A program made the position numbers and the translations under genes. The notes below the pieces were generated by a model. That model had not been told where the DNA came from and did no database searches. It saw only the letters and a list, made by a program, of their open reading frames with translations. This document shows positions 17,006-25,594 of a DNA stretch of 45,618 bases, piece by piece. Each line of letters begins with the position of its first letter. Position 1 is the stretch's first letter. The stretch lies in the NCBI GenBank assembly GCA_016287755.1, contig JAEEWT010000020.1, positions 1-45,618 of the forward strand, written 5' to 3'. Source of the stretch: Prevotella sp. GTDB taxonomy: Bacteria; Bacteroidota; Bacteroidia; Bacteroidales; Bacteroidaceae.

Positions 17006-17509
17006 CTATTCTATTCTTCCGAACTGTTCAATATGGTCATCCACATAATGGGCAACCTCAGCGGTCCATTCTTCCTCGTTCTCCACGAACTCATCGTCGT
17101 AATCATCAAACGCCGGGAACTGCTCGAAGAGCGCCATGAACTCATCGTCGGTGCAGTCTTTCTCTATCTCCTCGTGCGTCTTACCATACAGTCCTCCAAC
17201 GTTATACACCAGCTTCGAGAGGTCCTTCAACCCCCACTGCTTGATCATCTTGGCAAAGGGATTCCTGAAGAAGAACGGTCCGTAGCCGTTGTGTATCAGC
17301 TGTACGAAACCACCGTCCATCACCTCATCGCGCAGGATGCAGTAGGCCAGTAAGGTAATCTGGTCGGCATTCAGCTCGGCCATGGTCTCTGCATTCAGCT
17401 CTCCTCCGATGGAAGCATAGATGGCATCGGTGAACACCTTGATAAAGGCATCCATCCCCTCTTCTGCCGCCTGTTGCAGTAATGCGTCCTGGATTACGAT
17501 CTCTTTCAT
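17006..17509 (-). CDS. DMP19/DUF4375-like protein
   Basis: 167 residues, acidic and probably cytoplasmic. The segment ILRDEVMDGGFVQLIHNGYG (about 58-77) matches the core signature of the DMP19-like (DUF4375) family, and the C-terminus is strongly acidic (FDDYDDEFVENEEEW). DMP19 in Neisseria is reported to act as a DNA mimic, but most family members are uncharacterised and that role should not be assumed. It is tightly packed: 2 bases from the metY stop and 6 bases before smpB. The call rests on motif recognition only. Confidence 0.65.
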   Translation of the reverse strand: MKEIVIQDALLQQAAEEGMDAFIKVFTDAIYASIGGELNAETMAELNADQITLLAYCILRDEVMDGGFVQLIHNGYGPFFFRNPFAKMIKQWGLKDLSKLVYNVGGLYGKTHEEIEKDCTDDEFMALFEQFPAFDDYDDEFVENEEEWTAEVAHYVDDHIEQFGRIE

Positions 17510-17511
17510 TA

Positions 17512-18795
17512 TTATAGCTTTTGTAATGCCTGCTTGATATCGTCCAGAATATCTTCCACATCCTCAATACCCACCGAAAGACGGATCAGGTCGGGTGCCA
17601 CACCAGCCTCTCGCAACTGCTCGTCGCTGAGCTGACGGTGTGTATGACTGGCGGGATGGAGCACGCAGGTGCGGGCATCTGCCACATGGGTAACGATATT
17701 AATCATCTCCAGTGAGTCCATCCATTTGATGGCTCTCTCACGGTCGCCCTTCAATCCGAAGGCAATCACACCACACGAACCGTTGGGAAGATATTTCTGT
17801 CCAAGCTCGTAATACTTGTCGTCTTTCAGTCCGCAGTAATGCACCCAGGCCACTTCAGGACAGTCGTGAAGGAACTCTGCCACCTTCTGCGCGTTCTTGC
17901 AGTGCTGAGCCACACGCAGGTGCAAGGTCTGCAAGCCCATGTTCAGCAGGAACGAGTTCTGCGGAGCGGGAATGGAACCTAAGTCGCGCATCAGCTGGGC
18001 CACCAGTTTGGTGGTATAGCCCATCTTACCGAAGGCTTTGACGTATGTCAGACCGTGGTATGAATCATCGGGTGTGCACAGTCCGGGGAACTTCTCGGCA
18101 TGTGCCAGCCAGTCGAAGTTACCGCTGTCAATCACGGCACCGCCCACCTGAGTGGCCAGTCCGTCCATATATTTCGTGGTGGAATGCGTAACGATATCAG
18201 CACCCCACTCAAACGGACGACAGTTAACTGGTGTGGCAAAGGTATTGTCAATCACCAAGGGCACACCGTTGCGATGGGCAACCCGGGCAAACTTCTCGAT
18301 GTCGAGCACGGCACAACCGGGATTGGAAATAGTCTCACCAAACAACAGCTTCGTGTTCGGCTTAAAGGCTGCCTGAATCTCCTCCTCAGTCGATTCCGGT
18401 GAAATGAATGTACACTCAATACCCAACTTCTTCAAGGTAACACCGAAGAGGTTGAAGGTACCGCCATAGATCTCGTTCGACGTAACGATATGGTCGCCAG
18501 CCTCGCAGATATTGAATACCGCATAGAAGTTCGCAGCCTGTCCGCTACTGGTCAGCACGCAGCCCACGCCCCCTTCCAAAGCAGCGATCTTGGCTGCCAC
18601 GGCATCGTTGGTGGGGTTCTGCAGACGGGTATAGAAATATCCTTCTTTCTTCAGGTCGAACAACTGCGCCATCTCGTCAGAGTCGTCATACTTAAATGTC
18701 GTACTCTGAATAATCGGCAGTTCAATCGGCTCACCGTTCTTCGCCTTGTATCCAGCCTGCACACACAGCGAGGCCATCCTAAGTTTCTTGTCCAT
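17512..18795 (-). CDS. metY: O-acetylhomoserine sulfhydrylase (aminocarboxypropyltransferase)
   Basis: 427 residues of the Cys/Met metabolism PLP-dependent family. It makes homocysteine from O-acetylhomoserine and sulfide. Signatures: YTRLQNPTNDAVAAKIAALE (55-74), LTSSGQAANF, ETISNPGC, VIDNTFATP and the predicted PLP lysine Lys208 in HSTTKYMDG. Length and the C-terminal SHTHRQLSDEQL fit MetY rather than the shorter MetB/MetC group. It is the first gene of the long operon, with its promoter at 18821-18851; MetH further down uses the product. Confidence 0.94.
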   Translation of the reverse strand: MDKKLRMASLCVQAGYKAKNGEPIELPIIQSTTFKYDDSDEMAQLFDLKKEGYFYTRLQNPTNDAVAAKIAALEGGVGCVLTSSGQAANFYAVFNICEAGDHIVTSNEIYGGTFNLFGVTLKKLGIECTFISPESTEEEIQAAFKPNTKLLFGETISNPGCAVLDIEKFARVAHRNGVPLVIDNTFATPVNCRPFEWGADIVTHSTTKYMDGLATQVGGAVIDSGNFDWLAHAEKFPGLCTPDDSYHGLTYVKAFGKMGYTTKLVAQLMRDLGSIPAPQNSFLLNMGLQTLHLRVAQHCKNAQKVAEFLHDCPEVAWVHYCGLKDDKYYELGQKYLPNGSCGVIAFGLKGDRERAIKWMDSLEMINIVTHVADARTCVLHPASHTHRQLSDEQLREAGVAPDLIRLSVGIEDVEDILDDIKQALQKL

Positions 18796-18820
18796 AATCC
18801 CTAACTATGTAAAATTTGTG

Positions 18821-18851
18821 CAAAGGTACGAATAAACGAGCACAAAGCAAA
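18821..18851 (-). promoter_or_regulatory. Promoter of the metY-to-helicase operon
   Basis: Minus-strand -7 TACCTTTG (18821-18828) and -33 TTTG (18848-18851), 19-base spacer, 25 bases upstream of metY. The leader is too short for a SAM riboswitch. Confidence 0.75.
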
Positions 18852-19187
18852 GAAAATCACTATTTTTATTTGCTTTGTCTTCGCAACAATTCCTACAAGC
18901 CTAGTTAGACCTACTTATCAGCCTTCTAACACCTTGTTATCAGCCTTCTAACCTATAGAAACCAGCCTAGTTGAAGAACGTTATAAGGCTTGTAAGATTT
19001 CAATGGCAAACAGACATTGTGAAAGTGTGAAGGATGGAAATTAAAGAATGCTCCGCTAATACGCCTAATTGACTTATGATCAACAAGTTGTTGGCGGAGG
19101 AATTTAAGGATATTTCTCCGCCCCGATTCTCCTGGTAATCATGTGATTACATTGATATAGCGGAGGAATACCTTCACTCCATCAATT
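18852..19187. other. Gene-free 336-bp spacer with direct repeats and a GC-rich hairpin
   Basis: No convincing gene. It contains an exact 16-bp direct repeat (TTATCAGCCTTCTAAC) at 18915-18930 and 18937-18952. An inverted repeat is at 19093-19103 and 19112-19122 (GGCGGAGGAAT and ATTTCTCCGCC, one G-T pair). The sequence GCGGAGGAAT recurs at 19160-19169. The hairpin lies just past the end of the prenyltransferase operon and may stop it, although no T run follows. Confidence 0.6.
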
Positions 19188-20081
19188 CTACCCCATATAT
19201 ATAATAATTGCAAATGTTATTATCCATCCTAAGACTGTTGCCTGAACAAATCTGTCTTTTAGCAACACCTTGGTCGGATTACCACTTTTAACGTCAACAA
19301 TAGTTATTTGCAGATAGCGAATAATACCTGCAAGTACAAAAACACTTGTTACGTATAAGAAAGAACTATGAAAACGGTTGATTACCTCTGGCGAAACAGT
19401 ATACATGATATAGCATACCATCGTAATGCTTGCTATAACACCAATCACCAGATTCATAAACGGAAGGTTGTATCTTACGATACTGTTTCTTGCTTTTACA
19501 TGAGTCTTCTCAAACATCACCACATCATCCCTACGTTTGGAAAAAGCCAAAAGAAGAGCTAACAGGAAAGTCATTAGAATCATCCAGTGCGACAAGAAAA
19601 CACATGTGACCATAGCACCTGCTATGATTCTGAGTACAAATCCAACGGCTATGATAAAGACATCGATGATGGCTATATGCTTGAGTCGGATGCAATACGC
19701 AATGTTTATCAAAAGATAAAGCAGATCGATTACAAATACATGACAAACATCAACTCCTGTTTGCCATGGGAAAATGCAGATAACAAAGATGGAGCTAATG
19801 ACACAGAAAACCATTAACAGTAATGCTTTTCTTTTACTGACTTCGCCACAAGCTATAGGACGAGACTTTTTCTTTGGATGTAATTTATCAGATTCTGCAT
19901 CACAAATATCATTAAGACAATATATGCCGCTTGAAGCAAGACAAAAAGCGAAAGCCATAGCAATCGCCGACAATAGCAATTGCATATTGAATAAGCTACC
20001 ATTGAAAAACAGCGGTAGAAGCACAAAACTGTTCTTGATCCACTGCTGAGGACGAAGGATCTTGATGATTGGTTTCATCAT
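19188..20081 (-). CDS. UbiA-family polyprenyl-phosphate transferase (decaprenyl-phosphate phosphoribosyltransferase-like)
   Basis: 297 residues, about eight membrane helices. The first aspartate motif is NDICDAESDKLHP (57-69) followed by KKSRPIACGE; the second is RLKHIAIIDVFIIAVGFVLR. Both, and the start KILRPQQWIKNSFVLLPLFF, fit the UbiA subgroup that transfers phosphoribose to polyprenyl phosphate (mycobacterial DPPR synthase) better than quinone or heme prenyltransferases. It would make a lipid-linked pentose donor at the inner membrane. Its start overlaps the stop of the GT-C gene by 4 bases, which supports a joint pathway. The substrate is inferred. The gene looks more A/T-rich than metY. 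Confidence 0.82.
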   Translation of the reverse strand: MMKPIIKILRPQQWIKNSFVLLPLFFNGSLFNMQLLLSAIAMAFAFCLASSGIYCLNDICDAESDKLHPKKKSRPIACGEVSKRKALLLMVFCVISSIFVICIFPWQTGVDVCHVFVIDLLYLLINIAYCIRLKHIAIIDVFIIAVGFVLRIIAGAMVTCVFLSHWMILMTFLLALLLAFSKRRDDVVMFEKTHVKARNSIVRYNLPFMNLVIGVIASITMVCYIMYTVSPEVINRFHSSFLYVTSVFVLAGIIRYLQITIVDVKSGNPTKVLLKDRFVQATVLGWIITFAIIIYMG

Positions 20082-21595
20082 GGCTTATTGCTATTGTATT
20101 GAGGTTTCTTTACTATCTTGTACACTTTCAGTCCGACCGACGTGCTTTCTGCAACCATAACGGTCTGTAATGAATCCGATTCATGAATGCTATGATAATA
20201 GTCATACAAATGACTTACACCATAATCAGAATTCTTTGGGGGAAGAATCACGTATTCAATATCCTTGGGAATATATCGAGTGGGATATACACCTAAATAA
20301 TAGGCTCTGCTTCCCAGTTTTTCCATTTCATAGAACACAGAAAAAGGTGCCACGACGCATTTGTTTTTCAGCATAGTACATCTACTTATGAAAGCTTTTG
20401 TCATCGAATAGTTATCCTGTAGAATGGAGTGAGCCAACCCTTTAGCAGAGATAAACAGCAAAACTAATCCAATAATGAGATGACTGATACGACTTTCCGT
20501 AAATCCTACAAGAATGACCAATAATAGAAATAAGGGAATATATGCCATCCAATAGTAGTAATCAGGAAAGCGACCTGCCAGATTCATCAACAAAGGAATC
20601 GACAACACAAAAACAAGAAGAAGCTTCATCATGACGTATAATGAACAACTTTTCAGTTTCTTATGTTCTGAAAGAAGGACAAATAAGATCACCACCAACA
20701 AAGCCACATAAGAAGGATGTGTGTAGATTGTCATGATGCGACTATAGAACGGAACGTCTGTTGTGTTATTGGCAATCTTTTCCAGGAAGAGAGAGAAGTC
20801 TATTCCCAAGAAATCACCTAACACGGGTATACTTATCATCGCCAGATTCATTAGCGTATTTGAATAGGATAACATGTTTACAACAAATGCTATCAGATGA
20901 CCATGGCAGGCCATGAAAGCACATACCAACAAGAAGCCGATGAAAGTGCCGAATACCGTCAAAACAGTTACTCTCTTCACACTTTCACGTTGGTCTTTTA
21001 ACATAAGATAAGCCAAGAAAATAAGGATATACAGACAAACAACTTCCTGTATTCCAGACACAGCAAGAAGGACTGACAATAAGACAATAATAGTCCATCC
21101 TTTTTTGTTGTTCTTTATGATGCAAATCATCTCACTTACAATCCACACAAGAATAGCAGCACCCAGCAAATCGGGTCTACCATTACTGTACATGTAAATC
21201 ATGTCTTCAGTACACCATAATAGCATGATAAGCAGACCTATCTGTTTCATTGACAAATGAGTTCCCAGCTGCCTGCAGATCCTTAGTATCCCCAATCCTA
21301 TAAGCTGCGTCATTATTAAGTTCAAAGAACGACAGGCAATCAACGTCGTTCCAAAAACATTCATCCACAAAACCATTATCATAGTGTACAAAGGGGGATA
21401 CAGCAGGAAAGGTTCTTGTTTGGCAACAGAATACCATGCATTGGTTGTCCACCCCTTACCATTCATAAAATGCATGGCCGTATCTGTGAACATCACCTCA
21501 TCAACCCACGGAACCACATTTGAAAGGTGCGACATGGCCAAGCCCATCATCAGGAATGAGAGGCTGAAATAGACTAATCGTTCTACACGATTCAT
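20078..21595 (-). CDS. GT-C fold membrane glycosyltransferase (GT39/ArnT-like)
   Basis: 505 residues with many membrane helices. The first periplasmic loop has an acidic pair, Asp32-Glu33 (VPWVDEVMFTDTAMHFMNG), the usual site of the catalytic aspartate in GT-C enzymes, then PPLYTMIMVLWMNVFGTTLI, typical of the PMT/ArnT-like group. The last 90 residues or so form a soluble tail. It should use a polyprenyl-phosphate-linked sugar on the periplasmic side. The donor may be made by the UbiA-like enzyme encoded next. It starts 1 base after the receptor stop and overlaps the UbiA-like gene by 4 bases. Acceptor and sugar are unknown. Confidence 0.78.
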   Translation of the reverse strand: MNRVERLVYFSLSFLMMGLAMSHLSNVVPWVDEVMFTDTAMHFMNGKGWTTNAWYSVAKQEPFLLYPPLYTMIMVLWMNVFGTTLIACRSLNLIMTQLIGLGILRICRQLGTHLSMKQIGLLIMLLWCTEDMIYMYSNGRPDLLGAAILVWIVSEMICIIKNNKKGWTIIVLLSVLLAVSGIQEVVCLYILIFLAYLMLKDQRESVKRVTVLTVFGTFIGFLLVCAFMACHGHLIAFVVNMLSYSNTLMNLAMISIPVLGDFLGIDFSLFLEKIANNTTDVPFYSRIMTIYTHPSYVALLVVILFVLLSEHKKLKSCSLYVMMKLLLVFVLSIPLLMNLAGRFPDYYYWMAYIPLFLLLVILVGFTESRISHLIIGLVLLFISAKGLAHSILQDNYSMTKAFISRCTMLKNKCVVAPFSVFYEMEKLGSRAYYLGVYPTRYIPKDIEYVILPPKNSDYGVSHLYDYYHSIHESDSLQTVMVAESTSVGLKVYKIVKKPQYNSNKP

Positions 21596-21596
21596 A

Positions 21597-24182
21597 TCAA
21601 AAGTCGTTTACTACACGATTTTTTACTTCGTCACTCTGATACTGCCGACGGTTTTGTTTCAGACGGGCGCCCCAGTTGTAAGTAAGTGTCAGACGAAGTT
21701 GACGGTAATTGAACGTGTTGTCAAAGTCCATTACCGTATTTCCTAAATACTCTGTTCCTTTAATATGTGAGGCAAACAAATTACGACAAGTTAATCCAAG
21801 TGTAAGTCGATCCTTCCAGAAGCGGTATTGTAATCCCACATCAGCCATATACCGGGCATGAAGAGTCTTTGTGACATCTTTCTCTTGTGAACTGAAGGTG
21901 AAATTGAAGTTCGCTGTCCATCTGCGGTCTTGATCAAAGAAAAAAGAAGTCTGAAGCACACCTGTATAACTCCATCCTTTCATGCCTGGTAAGGTGTATA
22001 TTCCGTCGCCTGTGGTCTTGCTCCAATATACGCCCTGCATCAGAATGGCGTTTAACCATCTCAAACGGTCGAAATAGTAGAATGAATTTATGCCAAAGAT
22101 TTGTTCATCCACGATATTATCCCATGTCATAAAAGTAGTATGACTATAACCTAGACAAGAGACTTGAGCCATACGATTTGGCTCGAAGGCATAGAAAAAG
22201 TCAAAACTCAGTACTCCTTTGTAAGTGTACCCCATCATCACCTTGTATAGATAAGTGGGCTTAAGGAAAGGATTGCCCGTTGTGCTATGATAAGCATCGT
22301 TACATAAGGTATCGGGATTTACGTTGATAATGTTTGGCCGGGTAATACGACTGCTGAAACTCAAGTTTAGCGAGTGGTCGTGGTTTGGTAAGTATCCAAT
22401 ACTGAGTGAAGGGAAAAGTCTGTCATATTGCGTATGATGTACAGCATCGTAACCGCCGTTTGCCATCCTGTGCCCTGTCGTCCATGTCCGTTCATAGCGC
22501 CCACCGATATTGAAAGACAGTTTCTCGCCCAACTTCCCGTTATATTCAGTATATGCAGACAATACTTGCTCATCATAGATGAAATCGCTTGTCTGATGAT
22601 AGTCTGGGGTCCATGAATAGATAAGTTTACGGCGACTTCGTGTTGAGGAATATTGAGCTCCTAACATAAAGTTACTGATATTGGCATCTATTTTTGCAGA
22701 ATAGTTACTGACGGTTTGTGCGATATTATTCTGGTAGTAAAAGTCATCAGGAGTGCTTCCTGGAAGAACGTTCAGGGCTTCAGATTTGCGGTTGTCACCC
22801 ATCGACATATGGTAATAGTCCAGATTATAGTCTATCTTCGCACCTTTATCATTCAGTTTATGAGAGGCATTCGTGTTCAGAGCATAGGTCTTGGTGTCCT
22901 CAGAGCGACGAGTTTCAGTAGTGACGACATTTGAGCTAAAAGTATCCTTGATGCCATAGATATATTCACCATTCACATCCAAATTACGTTCGCCTTCACT
23001 TACCATTGCATATGCTCCAAGGTTAAGACGATTGGAAGCATTGTAGTCTATCTGCCAACGAGCCGTATAGTTATCATTCTTGATGTGTCCGTTATCAATG
23101 TTCTCTCGTGTTCTATTGTCAAGCATTATGGTGTTTGTCTCTTTGTAACGATTGTTGTTCCATGTTCCTGATACGTTTACGGAAGTTGAAACTTTGTCTT
23201 TGATATAAATGACATTGGCATTAGCTTCGTTACCTTGTTCTTCGTACTGTGTATGTGCATAGCCTATGGAACCGCCAATATAATTGTTATCTTTCTTCTT
23301 CAGGACAAGGTTGATGACACCAGCATTGCCTGCCGCAGAAAACTTGGCATCAGGAGTTTGGATAATCTCTATCTTTTCAATGTCGCTAGCAGGATATGAC
23401 TTCAGTATCTGCAGCATTTCATTTTGATTCACACGTTGTTCCTTACCGTTAATACAGAAAATGATACCACTGGTACCGAACAGTTTGATGTCATTGTCAG
23501 TTAGTAGTATGCCTGGTGCGTAACGCAATAAATCAGTCGCATCGATGGCCCCTAGGATATGGCGAGTATTAAAAACGATTGTCCCCGCTTCACGGTGTAG
23601 AATAGGTGTCTGCCCTTTCACTGTCACACCTTTGAGCACTTGCGTTTCTGGCTGCATCTTTATGGTACCCAGTTTAGTGCTCTTGCAGTGCTTGTAAATG
23701 GTCTTGTAACCCACAAAGGAGATGCGGACGATAACATCTGGTTGATCAATGGGAATCACAAAGACACCGCTCTCATTGGAGATACCACCACAAAGAAAAG
23801 TGCTGTCTGTAGAATGAAGAACGGCAATATTGGCATAAGCAACAGGGTGATTCTTTTCATCGATAATGTTACCTGTCAGATGGTGTTCTGTCTTATGGGT
23901 ACACTCTACAACAATCACGCTGTCTGTTTCGATAATGCGCATGGGATAGAATCCAACAACTTGTCGTACTGCATCGGGTATGGTACTGTGTTGAATCGTT
24001 GTGGTTACTTGAAAATCTTCAAGTTCGTTGTAGATGAAACTCACTTCGTAGCGAGTAGAAGCTGCGTTGAGATCTTTCAGTACCTCAGATAGTGAATGAT
24101 TCCGATAGGTGCGACTTATCTTTTGGCCCGTTACCTGAAGTACTGATAGACAGAGTAGCAGAATGGTCAGGACTTTCTTCAT
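21597..24182 (-). CDS. STN-containing TonB-dependent-type outer-membrane receptor
   Basis: 861 residues. Signal peptide 1-19 (MKKVLTILLLCLSVLQVTG); STN domain (about 25-93); carboxypeptidase-regulatory-like beta-sandwich (about 100-178); plug (about 185-296, with LLRYAPGILLTDNDIKLFGT and GNAGVINLVLKKK); and an outer-membrane beta-barrel of the OMP_b-brl_3 type (about 300-861). STN domains in such receptors contact an anti-sigma factor, and a sigma/anti-sigma pair is encoded just upstream, so it is probably both target and sensor of that pair. It lacks the SusC context, as there is no SusD. It sits 2 bases after the FecR-like gene and 1 base before the GT-C gene. Confidence 0.9.
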   Translation of the reverse strand: MKKVLTILLLCLSVLQVTGQKISRTYRNHSLSEVLKDLNAASTRYEVSFIYNELEDFQVTTTIQHSTIPDAVRQVVGFYPMRIIETDSVIVVECTHKTEHHLTGNIIDEKNHPVAYANIAVLHSTDSTFLCGGISNESGVFVIPIDQPDVIVRISFVGYKTIYKHCKSTKLGTIKMQPETQVLKGVTVKGQTPILHREAGTIVFNTRHILGAIDATDLLRYAPGILLTDNDIKLFGTSGIIFCINGKEQRVNQNEMLQILKSYPASDIEKIEIIQTPDAKFSAAGNAGVINLVLKKKDNNYIGGSIGYAHTQYEEQGNEANANVIYIKDKVSTSVNVSGTWNNNRYKETNTIMLDNRTRENIDNGHIKNDNYTARWQIDYNASNRLNLGAYAMVSEGERNLDVNGEYIYGIKDTFSSNVVTTETRRSEDTKTYALNTNASHKLNDKGAKIDYNLDYYHMSMGDNRKSEALNVLPGSTPDDFYYQNNIAQTVSNYSAKIDANISNFMLGAQYSSTRSRRKLIYSWTPDYHQTSDFIYDEQVLSAYTEYNGKLGEKLSFNIGGRYERTWTTGHRMANGGYDAVHHTQYDRLFPSLSIGYLPNHDHSLNLSFSSRITRPNIINVNPDTLCNDAYHSTTGNPFLKPTYLYKVMMGYTYKGVLSFDFFYAFEPNRMAQVSCLGYSHTTFMTWDNIVDEQIFGINSFYYFDRLRWLNAILMQGVYWSKTTGDGIYTLPGMKGWSYTGVLQTSFFFDQDRRWTANFNFTFSSQEKDVTKTLHARYMADVGLQYRFWKDRLTLGLTCRNLFASHIKGTEYLGNTVMDFDNTFNYRQLRLTLTYNWGARLKQNRRQYQSDEVKNRVVNDF

Positions 24183-24184
24183 AG

Positions 24185-24832
24185 CTACTCAACAATTATT
24201 GTTTGCTCATTGAGCGTGATATGGATTTGTTCAAACAGATTCAGCTTTTCCACAACAGTCTGAATAGAATCCTGCATATTCCATGTGAAGAACAATCGAA
24301 GGGACTTGGGCTTATCCGAGCTGAAAGAAACTGTGTAGCTATAATGCTTGGCTATCTGGGGAAGAATACTGTCTAAAGGCAGATTGTCGAAAACAACTGG
24401 AGAAATGGAAACGATTGTATCGGAAGACTGTTTATGTATCTCAGAGATGGGTGGTTCAACATTGGAGGATTGTGTTTCCACCATGGCTGACTTATTTCCA
24501 TGGATTCGTACGAAATGAACGGCTGCAATGGCCATTCCGGAAATGAATAACAGACCTATGAAAAAGGCGGCCGCTTTCTGAAGTGAAGAATGAAGAGAGT
24601 GCTCTGCCCCTTTAGTAAAGTGCTTTGCATCAAAGTCTTGCCAGGCTGCATCAATAGCTTCCTGACTCTCATTGTACTCTTGTTTTATCAGGGCACGTTT
24701 ACCTTGTGCCGTTGCCTCCATAAGCGCACGGATTTCAGGGTCGTCCTGCATTTGGCATAGCACCTCGTCTGTAAACTGTTCAGGATGCTCCTGTGCATCC
24801 AAGAACATCTTAGTTTTCTCATTCATCTCCAT
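24185..24832 (-). CDS. Reduced FecR-like anti-sigma factor
   Basis: 215 residues with one membrane helix (about 87-108). The cytoplasmic N-terminus is acidic (EHPEQFTDEVLCQMQDDPEI). The C-terminal part (about 148-215, FDNLPLDSILPQIAKHYSYT to TIIVE) resembles the DUF4974/STN-like domain found at the end of Bacteroidota FecR proteins. The central FecR beta domain seems to be absent. It overlaps the sigma gene by 10 bases, and the receptor follows 2 bases after the stop, the standard order sigma / anti-sigma / receptor. It should hold the sigma factor until the receptor signals. Confidence 0.82.
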   Translation of the reverse strand: MEMNEKTKMFLDAQEHPEQFTDEVLCQMQDDPEIRALMEATAQGKRALIKQEYNESQEAIDAAWQDFDAKHFTKGAEHSLHSSLQKAAAFFIGLLFISGMAIAAVHFVRIHGNKSAMVETQSSNVEPPISEIHKQSSDTIVSISPVVFDNLPLDSILPQIAKHYSYTVSFSSDKPKSLRLFFTWNMQDSIQTVVEKLNLFEQIHITLNEQTIIVE

Positions 24833-25320
24833 AGCTTATTCTGTCTTGAAATATACCCTTTCAATTGTTCCGTTGCCTGAGCCAGATGCTTATAGACCAT
24901 CACACGACTGATCCCCATACGGTCTGCTATCTCTTGGTATTTTAAGCCATCGATATGTCGCATCTTAAACACCAGTAATGTCTGTGGCTTCAGTTCACGC
25001 TTCATGAATGTCATCAGGCCATCCAACAGATCATCGTCCTCTTCAGAGCTTGTCTTGTCATCAAGTGACTGCGTGTATGCCTGTTCAAAACGCGCATGAA
25101 CATCCTTGTGCTCCAGCAGGTCTAGACAACGATGACGAACACTGGTCATCAGATAGCCCTCGATATTGCTGGGTGTCAGCATTGTCGGCTTGAGAAGTGA
25201 GGCAAAAACCTCACTTACAACGTCGCGCGACTCCTCTTCATCGTAGAGAAGACACCGAGCAAGATTGAGCATTTGAGCGTAGTGCTGTCGGAACAGTTGT
25301 TCTATTAGACTTTTGTCCAT
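24823..25320 (-). CDS. ECF sigma factor of the FecI/Bacteroidota type
   Basis: 165 residues. Region 2 lies at about 10-75 (RQHYAQMLNLARCLLYDEEE, then VVSEVFASL and SVRHRCLDLLEH), and region 4 at about 100-160 (LVFKMRHIDGLKYQEIADRM, GISRVMVYKHLAQA). It is of the group typically paired with FecR and an STN receptor and is clearly different from the three paralogues at 1362, 39346 and 41283. First gene of a five-gene operon, driven by a housekeeping promoter at 25423-25454. Confidence 0.92.
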   Translation of the reverse strand: MDKSLIEQLFRQHYAQMLNLARCLLYDEEESRDVVSEVFASLLKPTMLTPSNIEGYLMTSVRHRCLDLLEHKDVHARFEQAYTQSLDDKTSSEEDDDLLDGLMTFMKRELKPQTLLVFKMRHIDGLKYQEIADRMGISRVMVYKHLAQATEQLKGYISRQNKLWR

Positions 25321-25422
25321 ACACTATTACTGACGGGAGAGGGTTTCAAAATGCTAACCAAAATCCATATATTTATTCACAAAAAATAATCATCGCTTGG
25401 AATAAGCCGTTTCACAATGTTG

Positions 25423-25454
25423 CAAATATAGTGAATTATATGAAATGAAACAAA
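25423..25454 (-). promoter_or_regulatory. Promoter of the sigma/anti-sigma/receptor/glycosyltransferase operon
   Basis: Minus-strand -7 TATATTTG (25423-25430) and -33 TTTG (25451-25454) with a 20-base spacer, an almost ideal match, about 100 bases upstream of the sigma start. Confidence 0.75.
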
Positions 25455-25517
25455 TAAAAGTGGAGAAAAATGATGTATCTAATAGCGACCACCATGATGG
25501 AGTTAATTTATACCATC

Positions 25518-25549
25518 AAAAAAGGACGAGGCGGTTATCCGTCTCGTCC
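25518..25549 (-). terminator. Terminator of the toxin-antitoxin operon (identical to 26325-26356)
   Basis: Stem GGACGAG/CTCGTCC and CGG/CCG around TTAT (25524-25549), followed on the minus strand by a run of six T (complement of 25518-25523). It lies 45 bases past the toxin stop. The 32 bases are identical to the terminator of the carB operon. Confidence 0.9.
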
Positions 25550-25594
25550 ATGTGCCTTAAAACTAGAAACCTTGGAATTCAGGAAAAGATAGAA

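Noticed and set aside
18796..18851. SAM riboswitch upstream of metY
   Set aside because: The promoter lies 25 bases from the start codon, so there is no room for an aptamer in the leader.
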